A stretch of DNA of 64,000 nucleotides from Solen grandis (lineage: Eukaryota > Mollusca > Bivalvia > Adapedonta > Solenidae): contig CM037778.1 of assembly GCA_021229015.1 (NCBI GenBank), positions 18,235,214 to 18,299,213 on the forward strand, read 5' to 3'. Position 1 is the stretch's first letter. Each line of letters starts with the position of its first letter. This document shows positions 1 through 14,100 of this stretch, one piece after another. The position numbers were made by a program, and so were the translations under genes. A model generated the notes under the pieces. The model saw only the letters and a list, made by a program, of their open reading frames with translations, did not search any database and was not told the origin of the DNA.

Positions 1-174
1 ACAAGTGACATAACACCATCACTCAAGTCACATTGGGACTACCCTTATATGCTGAGTGTCGAGCAAGAGAAATATACCAGTACAATTTTTAATGACTTGT
101 ATGTCGTGGCCAGGGATCAAATCCACAATATCTCAATGCTGGACAGATACTGTAACTCTCAGCCGTCTGGACTG
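1..174 (-). mobile_element. tRNA-derived SINE, old partial copy
   Basis: On the minus strand this reads as a decayed tRNA-like head (B-box like GGATTTGATCCC) followed by the body segment containing CTCAGCATATAAGGG seen in the better copy at 55227. It is cut by the window edge and strongly diverged. Confidence 0.6.
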
Positions 175-963
175 AATAAGTATTGAGAGAGAGAGTGAGA
201 TTTTGAATAGCAGCATGTTTGAATAAAATATGTATGGATGAATGACAGATGCACCAGAACAAATGTCCTCTCTTTACGGTAAGATGAAGGATAGACAACT
301 ACCTGCCAGAACTACCAATTTTCACCATTATACATCTGTGTCTGATCCAGTACTAGAAGTACACATTACTTTTGATCTCACGAGAAAACAAGACTGATAT
401 AAATGTGCTACAATAACAAACATGCAAAATATAACACAAACATTTATTTCAAGCATAACGTGCAAAATAATCATACAACATCAACTCAATTTTGCCATAA
501 GAATGAAATCCAATGGTGTATGTCCAGGTTTTACTAGCTGTGTGGTACAACTATCTTAGAGCATAAACTTGAAGCTATCTAAAACAAATAAATAAATAAA
601 ATTCTAAGCAAATAGAATTCAATTGAAAAAATAACACATAAAAATAGAAAGTTAATATATAAACGAGATGAAGAGATGTATCTACCTGTTTTAACAGCTG
701 ACAATATTAAACAGAATTTGAAATCAATTTTAAATTGGATTAATTGAAAGTAAACGACACCCTCCCCACAACAGCACACACAACAGTCTGTGATGTCAAT
801 CAGCATCTTGTGGAAGACATTTTTTACGACAATCTGTTAAATTATACACTTTTACATATCCATTAAGATCCATAAATTACCTATAATTATGTTTGCTTCT
901 ACCTTTTCTCATGCATCATGCACATATTTTCACATCTTACCACATTGGTATCTCACATTTAAA

Positions 964-1202
964 TTAACCCTTTACCTCATGAATATTCATGTACTAATAT
1001 ATAACATAATGAATATTGATTTAATGAACTTCAAATGGTATATAAAACAATGATTTTTTCTTTGCCATGCAGACTGTGTAAAATATGAGTTACAATTTTG
1101 TATGACCAAACCAAGGTGACGTAAATGAGAGCGATCTGATCTAGGTCTGCTTTATTTGCCAATGTGACAAAATGCTTTATATACGGTAACGTAAAGGGTT
1201 AA
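964..1202. mobile_element. TTAA-flanked MITE, piggyBac-like, family P1
   Basis: A 239 bp element flanked by TTAA on both sides, with ends CCCTTTACCTCATG and, on the other strand, CCCTTTACGTTACC. TTAA duplication plus CCCTTT ends is typical of non-autonomous piggyBac elements. It contains no coding capacity. Relatives lie at 34427, 39248 and 54264. Confidence 0.75.
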
Positions 1203-2110
1203 ATATCATCAATGATTCTATTATACTAATTCAGTTCTTATATGCATAGCATAATAACAAAAGCAATTTTTCTAAATTGAAATTGGGTCAATAGAAACTC
1301 TGCCTCACTTTTTTTAAGAAGCTATCTTGGTTTAATATCTGTCTTTATAATAAAGTAGAGCCATCACTGAACGCAATAAATATACCGCTGCTAGAGTGGA
1401 ATAACACAACAACCCCCAGAAAGATTCCCAGGCGATAACTCTAGGTAATGATATATGTTACGTACAGCTGCACATCATGATGGTCCTATGAGGGACCATT
1501 TGTAACTGTGGACAAGCTCAATAAACTGACTATGTCATTATAGTGATTCAGTGCTCCTGATACCAGCTGAGGGAAATAGCAACTAAACTCTTCAGGTGTG
1601 TATGACATACCCTGATTATAATACGGTACTTTTCATAGTTCTAGTACTGCAATACTGCTCTAGTTAGTACAATCTTATAAAACATTCTGTCCTATGTTTC
1701 AATGATATACCATCACCAGCACATGAGAAATTACAGATGAGACACAGGTGGCTTGATAGGATGGGCTTCGTGATGTGCAGGATTCTATTATTGCCCAAAA
1801 TGCACCCAGTGAGTCAGGAGCATAACAAATATAACACGGGTATCGCATGTCATCTACACTTCTCAAAGGCATCAACTTCTTCATAACCATGCAGACTGCT
1901 TCAGGCTACTGTTTGGTACACCTACCAGTAAATAGCAATATCTCCTCTATGCTGAGAACCATGCAGATTGTCACAGACTGGGTTACAGACTGATTCTACA
2001 TGTAATACCACTGTCTTTGGTTAGAGGTGTTCTGCTAGTCTAGAGTACCAGTCTCTACATGTCACCATGCTTCATAAATACTAAATAAAATATGAAATAA
2101 TGATTCTTAC
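1203..2110. other. Intron sequence, nothing further recognised
   Basis: AT-rich non-coding sequence downstream of the exon at 2111 in gene orientation. I searched both frames for the expected last liprin-beta exon and saw no match with a phase 0 acceptor. Confidence 0.5.
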
Positions 2111-2170
2111 TGTCAATGATGAGATTTCTTTTGAGTAAGCACCTATTTCTTGGGCAGCTTTGGCGTCCTG
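2111..2170 (-). CDS. PPFIBP1: Liprin-beta exon 19: penultimate coding exon
   Basis: 60 nt, acceptor TTTACAG, donor GTAAGAA, phase 0. Encodes QDAKAAQEIGAYSKEISSLT, matching vertebrate TVRQIGAFSEGINNLT. The family ends with about 25 further residues (MLKEDDMF and so on); no exon for these is recognisable at 1-2110, so it probably lies beyond the left edge. Confidence 0.9.
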
Positions 2171-5100
2171 CTGTAAATTGGTAGACATAAAAACCACAAC
2201 ATAAGCTAAAAGCACAATACAAGCATTATAGGTATACAAGTGAAAAATAATGTTGTTTATCTTTGCCAAACAAAACCTTTCTAAAATCACTTACGGTCAG
2301 ATCTTCTCTTGTATGAATGGTGTTAACGGTGTAACCTTAAGCAATATCAAACCCCACCTATAAATATCCCTAAACAGTGTAAATAATGTGCATGTGGCTA
2401 TACAATATACACCTGGTCACCTAGTGTTACCTGTAATTAAATCCCAAGCACCTTATTATGTGCACTATCAACTATTTCTATCAGAATGACCAGTAAGTGA
2501 CATTTTTGCACAATAACATTTGACACTGCATATATTTCTTACATACCCATACATTCTTTTACTTACTATTAATTATTAGGAATAACCAACAACATCATAA
2601 CAAGAGGGCCAAGATGGCCCAATATCACTCACCTGAGTATCGCTGATCTTAAGGAGTTGTACAGTCATCCCTGACATTGTTATAACCAATGGCCATGAGA
2701 TAATAGCCCTATATGAGGATTCCTGACCTAACAGTGCAAAACAAGCTGGCCAAGAGTAATGGCCTTAAAAATTGTCTTCTATTTTGGTAAGAAATATTTA
2801 CAAACTTAATGTAGACAACAGATGGACATCCAATGATCCCCAAAGTTCTCACACTGACTACAAAGTAGTTAGGTGATTTAAAAGAAACTTTCTTTCCAAA
2901 AATTGTTTATAAAATTAACACTCAATACTGAAGGGATGGGTGAAAGATAACACAATGAAACTAAATGCAAACAACTCCAACTAAATAAACATCGTCACAA
3001 GCTACCAAAATATGGCAGAACTCAGGAAAATTTCATTAAGCAAAAGAACCTAAAATCAAACTACTTGCATGCAGTACAACACCAATAGCAAGAGTTCACA
3101 TGAAAACAATACAAGAGATTCATACAAAAAACACAGTTAAGCTGGATATTTCAAAGGCAAATTTGCAGTATGATATTTAATTTCGTCCAGATGGAAAATC
3201 TTTTCTAAGATTTGAGTATGTGACCTTATTTTTGAATAATAACAAAAAAAATTTTCCTAGATGAATTATACTCCAAAAAATTGAGAAAAAAATTTAAGTT
3301 TCATGAAGATTGAAATATTTGACTTACAACTAAAAGCATTTTGTTGTAATATTTCTAACCCAATATATTTCTGATCTCACATAAAGAACATTAGATCAAT
3401 GTTCAATTTTTCAGGGATGTTAGCAAGAGGGCTAAAGGTATATATATCACCGGACTCCTAAAGGCAATCCAAGTTTTATCCAAAAAAAAGTTTCATTATC
3501 CTGCTGGACTGTAACAGAATAAGAACATCCAAGTGATCCACTTTACGGTCAGGTGAGGTAATAATGAAAAGAAATTGGCAAAATCCTACCAGAACTATAT
3601 TTACGATACAGACCCCCTACATCCAGCTCTGAGTACTACATCCAGTGTGTAAGGATACATACCTCTTTATCCTGGTATTGTAAGGCACTACTTTTGAGTT
3701 TATCCAGGGGCAGGGCCAGATCTAGCGGACAGATGAATCCGTCAGCCTCCGTCTCTGATTTGCTGCGTTTGTGACCAAAAATGGCAAATTTTCCCTTCTG
3801 AAAGTAAAAGAAATTCCTTTTTTATTGCAAGAATATTAGTGCATTTTCTTTCTACTGCTCCTTGACTAGGATTACAGGTACAGATAAATGCAGCTCTGAT
3901 CCACTGTTACAAGGTGAATGCCACAGCAGTGTTCAAATATTTGTAAGATGCATATTTCTTAGTGAAGTGTATTAAAGTTACAGATTTTATTACTTCAGTT
4001 CAAGAGTATCTAGGTAAAATTTATTGGATAGGAATGTGAACTAAAAACAAGAATGTTCTGTGGAACATGTGTCACCTGCTGAAGCGTGACGGAAAAAGTG
4101 TGACGGACAGACATCTGCTTGCAGCAGTGACACAAAAACTAATGTAAATTTCATTCATGCTCAACAATATTTAAGACAAGTCATTTCTTCTGCGTCACAA
4201 TTTATACAATACATGGCGATCAGCAATGGTTAGACTGCCAGACATATGTTGTATTGAGATATAAAACCCATTTCTACTGACCTTGACCTTTGTGTTTGGC
4301 ACTAGCGGTACATATCCAGGTGACGACTCTTGCTCTCTTTTCTTGATTTGAATCTCATTACCTACTAGGGAGACGAAGTGGGTGTTCAGATGTCTTCGTA
4401 GCAACGTCTTGTTGCCAGGGATTGACAGAAGCTGAGCAAACAATTCTGCATTGAACCGACTTTCTAATACCTGTAATATATACATGTATTCATATTATTC
4501 AAAAGCAAGGAAATAATTACATTTTTTTTCCATTTTGAATGCAACATTCTTCTTTTACAATCATATCTACTTTTCAAAATTTGATGGCACATGCTTTTCT
4601 TTTAACACTTTTAAGCATTAGGCATGGACCAGTGCTTAAATAGCACATTCATTCCTTACAACCAGTTTTAGACTGAAAACCAAAAAGCAGGTCAAGACCT
4701 ATCAAATGTCAGAAAGGTCACAGACAGACTTACCATTAAAGCACCATGAACACCACTGCCCCGCAAGTTTGGCGCATACTCTGAGAGATCAATAGTGCGT
4801 AACCACTCCATCACACGATGATTTGTCCACAAGGCGACATCACCAGGTATATTATACAGATTCCCCTGAAACAGACATGTATCTCCTTCATCCTGCAACT
4901 GCAATACCAAAAGCTCAGTCTTCTATAAAACATGACAGAGGTTCTTAGCTTGATTTATGTTTCATACACCATTACATTGGTATAAATTGCAATTAAATGA
5001 CACCAATGGCCATCAAAATTTGGGTCCACTATGTGACAAATAGTAACTATATTTTGGGGCACAACTAAATGGACATATAGTCTAACATGTGCAAAAGCTT

Positions 5101-8100
5101 AGTCTTGTTCCTACCTGTGTATTTCAGGGGAAATAATGCACTCAGAGAATTTGGTCCCACCAAAGCATAATTACCTTTGTTTTAAAAGGATCACTTGTAC
5201 ACAATCACTGGGTTAATGTAAGGATTACAAGGTTAGGTCTATCGACCAACTAACGAACAGACCAATATGATCAAAACAATATACCATTTTTTCACCAAAA
5301 GGCATAGTAAAGGGCCATATTCAGTATAAAAAAATATATACCTATTTTCTAAGTTAAATTTACAAGTTTCACATAAATTCCCCTCCCAAATATCCTCCTC
5401 AAACACAGACCACTCATTTTACCTCGTCCACAGAGGGCCGCCGCTTGAGACAGGCAGCGTTAAAGTTGTTAAGACGCAGGATCTGAATCCCTCGTTTGAT
5501 ACTGACATGGTGCAGCTCGTTGACCACCTTCAGGTTCAGTAGGTCCTCCTGCAATATACAGCATCATCAGCACACCTGCAAGTTCTGCACCCATCTTCAT
5601 TCAAGTGACTAGTCTAAAATGGCTTCTTTCAGGTCTGGTCAGAAAGGGATATTGCTTATATACAGATTTTTTTTGTGACATTGATCATGGTGTTCACATT
5701 TGTGTTTAACCCTTTCCCTCATATATACTCATTTTGACGCCCTCAGTAGGTATCACATAAAGCCTGATCTGCAGAAAACCGCAGTTAAACCTTACCAAAT
5801 TTAATTACAAAATACTCATTTCCAAACCACTGAGGAGCAGCGAACAGCATAAAACCTGATCAGCCTGCGAGTTACTCGCAGGCTGATCTGGTTTTATGCT
5901 GTTCGCATAGGTCTTTTCATGGTGTCCTCTATGAGGGAAAGGGTTAAGAGAGAGAAATCAACAGTGACTGGAGGAAACCTTTAAGTGAATTGCCAACCAG
6001 ATACAGTATTATATACAACATGTGAAAACAAGTGAGTAAACCATAAACATTAGGATAAGAATTTCCCCACGATCATGTAGTCTACCTACCACTGTCATTG
6101 AATGTAACATGCGTCCATCCACCCGGGCATCAAAGAAGTTGTCCTTGTATTGAGGCAGACCAATGTCATCCAGCCAACCTGCAACCACACCCACAAATAT
6201 ATATACAAGCTCAAAACTTGCGAAGGTTCACCTAATGAAATCCTATCTATTTGCGTATTTGATATATTTTTGACCAATCTGAATCACTATCAATGATAGC
6301 TTTTAGTTGATTTATGTGGTTGTTTTAGGCAATAAGTCCAATCAAAAGTAGCCTTTTCAATCATCGATTAATCATATTTTAGTTCTGATCTGCATTGAAA
6401 AATAAGTGATTCTTAATAAATGTTGAGGATTTAACATTACAAAAACTTTTGATACATTCATCTGTTCCCAAATCTGTGTGTTTTTATGACTTGAATTTCT
6501 ATCCTTATAAAATGAAGACAATTGTAGAAGTAAAATATCATTTTAATCATAAATTTAAACACAAATCCTATCTTAATCTTAGGGTATATTCAGTAATTTG
6601 TATTTGGTGCAATGAAGTTTTATTACCTGATTTTTTATTATGAAATTTATGAGTACAGTCAAGCCTGTCTTAAGCAGTCAATCAAGGAAACAGGAGGAAG
6701 TGACAACTTAACAGAGGTAGCCAATGAATGAAAGCTTAACATATAACAAAATGATTGTTGTGTAATATTAAAACTGACTGCTAAAATGCAGGTTGACCAC
6801 TTAATAGAGGTGGCCGCTAACATAGGTTCAACTGTATATGAAGCCTAAAACTACTCAAAATCACTATTATACGTACGCATCACCCAGGTATGGTCCAAAT
6901 CACCAGCTCTTGTATCATTCCCAGAACTAATGGCATGTAATGCAAGCTGCAGTTTCTTTCGATGTAATGGGTTACGTATAGACAGCTCCTAAAGCAGAAC
7001 AAACAATCCTTTAAGTTTCCAAATTTTTCTTTTGTTAACATATTCAAAAGAAGAAAAATTACTACAAAATAAATCTTGATAAATCTTTGAAAGCATGACT
7101 TTATTACAGAGAAATGTGTACAATGCTCCCCTTAGTCACTATTTTTCAGTCAGTTTTATCCCCTTGATCTCACCAGCTTTTTCCCTTTACCAATCCATAC
7201 AAGAAATCTTCTCTAACAAAACCCCTGGTCCATTTAACATAAACTGGTATTTCTTCTGGAGAACACATTCTTGCAACTCATGCTAAGTCCCCCTCAACGG
7301 GTCAGACAAGTACATAATGTACACTTGACTTGGAAAGGTCATGGGAGAATCCTGCCCACAGCATCAGTAAGCAGTAGTACATAGCCTTTGGATTTGTGGT
7401 TAATGTGAACTACAACTGGACCATGGACCATTGACTGTCCCAGTGCATCCATCAAATTGAGGGCCATGGCCCCTCACTGTTCCACTGCACCCACATTTTC
7501 ATGGACCATGGCATCATCACTGTTCCCCTAGGCAGACACCCAGACTCACACCCTGTAACCCCATTTCCATGGTCAATGCACCCCCACTCCATTTTTCATG
7601 GACCATGGCACCTTTACCCACCTTCTCAAAGTCTGTAGGCGAAGCTTTCAGCAGCTGTTCTCCATTCCTCACCCATCGCCGACACTCAGCCAGGTACATG
7701 TTGAGACCGATCTCGTTCAACCACATCACAATACGGTCCTTGTCCCATCGAGAGAATGGCATGTTGGTGTCACTGTAACAGGGACAGGATGTACATCTAT
7801 AGAAATAAAATCAAGTACAATGTCACATAGATAACACTCTCTTCAAAATACTCATTTTTTACTAATAAATAATTGAATTACCTGAAGACTGGGAATTGAT
7901 ATATTTATACTTACCAATGTACCTTTTTCAAAAGTCGTGTTTCTATTACAGTTTTTGTTTCATCTCCTGTATGATACAGTTTTCTTTGCATTACCGTATC
8001 TGTCTTCAAGCAAAAGCAAGAAATCAGATGGAATTCATAACTAAATATTGGTACCACTGATATGGGAATACAACAATGAGAAGATATCTTATACAGCTTG

Positions 8101-11100
8101 TTAGTAACTGGAATTGTGATTCATGTGTTCTTAAGGTACTGATACAACGAAATTACATATATCCATATCTTAGGCAGTATGCAATGCCTTAACATTAGTG
8201 AAAGTAATCATGGAGAATCCTTTAAAGCAGTGCAAGGCATAATGTACAGCAGAATGCAGCGTAATTGAATGACATCACTTTGAAAATAATGACATTAACT
8301 GAAAAAGATCCATGATATATAATTATCCCCCTTTTATCTAAAATATTTTACATTTTGATGCATTCTCTGTAATACTAAAGATAAGACAATTAAATTAGAC
8401 ATACTACAAATATGTCTACTGGATACCAAAGTCTTGATGGATATTTTTAAAACTGGGGCCATAAGTCTGTTTTGATCTCATGAATAAATATCATGGAGAG
8501 TAAACCTCAAGAGTGTCCATGTTGTATGATAACCATAGGCATACTGGTAAGTTTATGGGTAAAAGTTGGAAATTTTGAATTGAACAATTCTTATATATTT
8601 AAGATAGAATAAGAAGCTATTTGGCAATCTGAAAATCCTGAAATTCAGGAACATTCCTGAAAACTTTTACCCATGTTACTTGAACAGACTGAGGGATGGG
8701 CAGGAATTAACCTATACAACCCACCACTCCACAATTTAGGGGTACAAAACATTTTGGTTGGCCCCAATGTTAAATAAGACACTTGCTGATCCTCATCCCA
8801 CCCCCCACTACACATCTATCAGATACTGACTGTTCTTTCTTTATATCCCTGGACCAGCCAAGGCGTGCAGTGGCCGTTGCTCTGACACCACCTCTTCGGA
8901 ACTCCTCTGATCTCTCTCGCTCATGAAAATCCTGTGAACCACTCCGTTTTAACCTGCAGGCAAGTCAAGCATGCAAAAGTCCCTGCTATTTGTAATGGGA
9001 GAAAAACAGAAATATAATGATAGGCTTAAATAACAAACTACAAAAGAAGGTGGTTATCTGATAAAAGTTTTAAGAAGAGGGCAATCATGGCCCGATATTG
9101 CTCACTGATGTTATTTATCACCGATTTTCATAGATTGCAATAATATTTAGGTCATGCAATATTATTAAGGTAATTTATAATGTGACTGTGTTTGAATAAG
9201 AATTTTTTAATAAATGCAGATGCTAAAACTAAAGTAAGAGAAATTTGGCAGTTTTATTTGTAATTCAAGGCCATAACTCCTGCAATAGAGATATTGAACA
9301 TGAATATGGTCACAGAGAAAATAACTTGACAAGGCAGTCCAAAGGACAGCTATATCCCCCGCCGCTGGCCAAATATTAGAATTTGTTTGGTCATAGGATT
9401 ATGTTCACCTTAACCTGGCATGGTTGTAGCAGACATAGAAGATCAGTTTAAGACAATTTAACTTTCCGGAGTTATGTATGAATCTCAGAATTCGGAGGCA
9501 CATATATTAAAAGTTTACTGACAAGTTTTACATGGGAAACAGTACAAAAAGTGATCATCAATGAAGTATAGGATGTGTTAGGTAACCACAAAGTACATGT
9601 GTAACTCAATTTAAAACTTTATATATCATGAAATAATTTGTATGATTGTGAACATGACATACTATTATTTACCGAGTACAATAAATCACTGTGGAAGTGC
9701 AATCCCGGTCAAGAAGTGGTCTGTGTAAGGCAAGGGGAACACTCCTGAATGAGATATGGAGCGGACACGAAAATAACATTTGACCTTCAAGTATGACCTT
9801 GACCTTGAGCCAGCGTGACCGACTCATGCCTTCTGCACATCAGCTCAATGAGGTTAACATTTTAGCCGAGTTTGAAGAAAATGTGTCAAAGCATTCATGA
9901 GATATGGAGCGGACACGAAAATAACATTTGACCTTCAAGTATGACCTTGACCTTGAGCCAGCGTGACCGCCTCATGCCTTCTGCACATCAGCTCAATGAG
10001 GTTAACATTTTAGCCGAGTTTGAAGAAAATGTGTCTAAGCATTCATGAGATATGGAGCGGACATGAAAATAACATTTGACCTTCAAGTATGACCTTGACC
10101 TTGAGCCAGCGTGACCACCTCATGCCTTCTGCACATCAGCTCAATGAGGTTAACATTTTAGCCGAGTTTGAAGAAAATGTGTCCAAGCGTTCATGAGATA
10201 TGGAGCGGACACGAAAATAACATTTGACCTTCAAGTATGACCTTGACCTTGAGCCAGCGTGACCGACTCATGCCTTCTGCACATCAGCTCAATGAGGTTA
10301 ACACTTTAGCCGAGTTTGAAGAAAATGTGTCAAAGCGTTCATGAGATATGGAGCGGACACGAAAGTGTTTCGGACACACTGACGGACTGACGGACGGACG
10401 GACGGACGAAGGGCATTCCTATAACCCCCCTCCCGCTTCGCGGCGGGGGATTAAAAATGTTAGAAAGTAAGCAAAGCTAAACTGATTCTGATCTTTTAAG
10501 GGCATGAAATCCAAGTCTCAAAGTCAACAGTGTGACTATACCATGTGTTATATGACATCATTTTAAGCTATCACTTGCAGCAATAATTGCCTTGATTCAT
10601 AAAAGAAAACTGCTGTAAGTATTTGAATTCTTCACCAATTTTAATGGAATATAGTGCATACTTAGCGAATATTGTGTCCTACACAAAAGCCTTAATGATT
10701 CTTTTGTCAGATGAACAGTGTTTCCTAACATTCAGGAAAACATCTTAAGTGATGTGTTTTACGTGTTAGCAAACAAAATTTCACAAATTCGGAAGGAGAA
10801 AATGTGTACATCTGACAAAAGAATCATTGTGACATATGTATAGTCTGTAGAGCACAATATTCTCTCACGCAAATGATGAATGAATCAATGCAAAATATGC
10901 TTTTCGCGTTAGCTAAAAATGACATCATATACCACATGGTATGGCCACACGGAGTCAGTCAGTCAAATATCAGCCATCATTAGAATTAGCTAAGACATTA
11001 TGGTCATTAATATAGTGTGTAAAACTCCAATTAAGATTGCTTCATCAATTAGAATGCTATAAAGTAAATCTGGCGTTTTTTGGTAACACTTCCTAACCTA

Positions 11101-14100
11101 CCAGCACTTTATGCTGATTCAGTCTGAATATGACATACAGGGTGGTTTTAATACAGACTGCTATTATACAGAATAGAATTAGAGCTATCAGCTCAACAGA
11201 CATAGTTGTTAAAAGCTTTGTAGGTATATGGAAAGAGTCAGACATGATACATAAATACATACTACATGTAGTATACAGAGAACAGCAGCTCATTATGTAC
11301 ATGCATATTAATAGATTTCTGGTATAAAATACTGATGTAACAAAAACCTGTTTGTCAAGCTTCAACACTTTTCAGAAAAAACAACAACAAAAAAAACAAG
11401 TGCTACGTTTGAATGAACACCATGCCCCCACAAATCTCAAATCATCCCAAAATATTAACATTTTTAAACAATAACATGACTTAATCAGCTTGTAATTGAT
11501 TCATAAACTGATAAGACTTTAATAAATTAATAAACACATTTGTGAAATTTTCCCGAATCAGTTTCCATTCATTCTTACCGTCCAAAGAATCTGAGGAAGC
11601 CCTTTTTCTTTTTGATTTCCGGGTGGTATCCACCCATGTTGTTATGATGGTAACCCTCTTCATCATCTGTTACAACCTCAGCTTGGGCTACAAGATAGAA
11701 AGGTCACATTCAAGGTTAAACATGTGTGATTATGACACCTATGAAGTACTGTATATACAGATGCAGGGCTAATTGCTTTGGCTGATGCATTTAGCTAAAA
11801 AGAAATACCAGGTAGAATTAACACACCTTAAAGTCTTCAACAACACTGTTCAATACTTCCCACTCAGATAAACAGATTATCTTCAAGGTGATTGTGATCA
11901 AGATCCAACATTTGCTACATAGTACAAGAAACAAACATTCAAAACAATACATTAGTTTCCTTCCTTTTTAAAACAAACCTGTATTCTAAGTTTCACATAA
12001 ATATTTTAACTCTGCAGTGGATGCACACTCACACAATTCACTAGACAGCTACTGTAGAGAAGTCTATGTTACAGTAATCCCTGGGGTCATGTTCCAGAAA
12101 ACATGAGATCCATTGATAAAGTTTGTTGGCATACAGGCCCATAGTCCTGGGCCAAGGCACACTCTTTCATATGGTAAGGGTAAACATAAATCTATATGGA
12201 TTTAAACTTCAATTTAAGTTTTAAATTAAAGGCATGTTAACAGGACACATCATTCTTTTAAAAAACAAATCAGATGACCAAGTAAGATGATACCGCAACA
12301 TTTGACTGACACGCCAGACTAAGGAAGAGATGTTACTTAGGATAAACCCTCTGGTTTAATTACTTTGTTGTGATTTGATCAAATTTCTGGCCTACATAAA
12401 AAGATTATTTGATATAGTTTATGTGTTTAGCAAAAGCTCTAAGGAATGTCCAGAGTAGTTCGTAATTGTTTCCTTTCCCATGGTTGTATTTTTATTGCTA
12501 TACAAATATTTGTTTCCCAGTTTAGCATCACAGTAACTAAAGATCTCAACACTTACCAAAGTCTGAAAACTAAACAGGATGATGTTAATGCATTTCATGA
12601 CATGTTTCTTTTTAGAATAAAAAATGTGTGAAGATTTAATATTCTATGGTAATCATATTAGAGCTGGTCAGAAATGTTCAATTTGAAAGAAATTAGCAAT
12701 ATCTGCTGAAAAATGCAGAAAAAAAACAATGAATTACAGTTTAATTATTTCCACTGAAAACTTAATACACCATTCTGTTACCGGTATTCACAAACACTTA
12801 AACTGTTTGTAATGACATGGTTTATAATTTAATATGACATCAAATAATTACTTATATCTTTTAACACTGGGTAGACAAAATGTAAGGATTTCTATCAAAT
12901 ATGCACTTCATAAAACATTCAGCTTATAAATAAAATCCTTCATGCAACTGGAAACATGACCTATTCCCTAAATATGGAATGCAAAATGTAAAAGAATGAC
13001 CCTGATAAATCCAATAATATTCTTTGATGTAAAGTAATTCCTTAAGTTTTCTTCTCAATTCAGATCATGAGTATAAAATAAAAGCTATCAGCCAATCAGA
13101 GACTTTGTTTCTATGGTTTTTTCTCAAGGAGATTGATTGTAGGAGTTTATTCTATTTAAAAATATATCTGGTTAAATTAACATGAATAATCATTACATTA
13201 ATCTATTTTGTTTAAATAGAACCTGTAAGTGTACAGACCATATGAACACATAACTACCTAGCTGTTAGTTTCCAGTTGCAAAACTTAACTATCCTATGTT
13301 CTAAAATACACAAACAATCATACAGGCAAACACTCATTCCACTGTAATCTAACATATTCAGAGAATTATACAACCACACAGAAAACACCCTGGAATAAAA
13401 CTCAAATTTACTATTCCTCCCCTCTTACATGAACCTATGGCCTGCCACATTTCTTTCAACATTAAAATCACAGTACGGCATTATATGTTGACCTGGGTGA
13501 TTATGATTATTAATGAGTGAGTAAGATCTACAAAAGAAATATATCTCTCTCCCATCCCATTTAGTTCTCTAGTTAAATCTCCATAAATTCTTTGGTCCAA
13601 TAGACTTCTGAAATGTAATGATTAATGAATAGAATTAACACTAAATTCAAATGAACTGGTTACACCTAAAAGCACAAAAGACAAAGTCCTGTACAAAGTT
13701 GCCTGTGCATAAATACACACCTGCTTTACAGAAATATTTTGAACATTCCAGACCTTGACTTTGACGTAAACACAAACTTCACTTGTATGAAGTCTGATAA
13801 ATTTTCAGAGAATCATCGTAAAAGACAACAGGACTTCTAAAAGCCGTACAGGACTTGCAACTAGACATTTATTGTATAATGTATTAACATTGTTTTAAAA
13901 ATTGAAAAAAAAATGACCTTTCCTGTATACCCCATTTAACTTCTTTTATGCAAAACACAAATATTCACTTAGTCTAAGTTGTAGGTTATAAATGTGCTCT
14001 TATTTATAAAGATTAGATAATTATTTCTGCAGTAAACTTCATTTTCATTTACTTTAACAAGAGTTAAAATATAGCAGTGCTCTATGTAAAACATAATCAT

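Noticed and set aside
1699..1890. Minus-strand open frame of 63 codons as the possible last liprin-beta exon
   Set aside because: No phase 0 acceptor with the expected MLKEDDMF-like continuation was found.
7569..7834. Plus-strand open frames opposite SAM1
   Set aside because: They are the antisense shadow of exon 12 and its intron.
9751..10342. CRISPR-like array because of regular spacing
   Set aside because: The whole 148 bp unit is repeated with no unique spacers, and the context is an animal genome.
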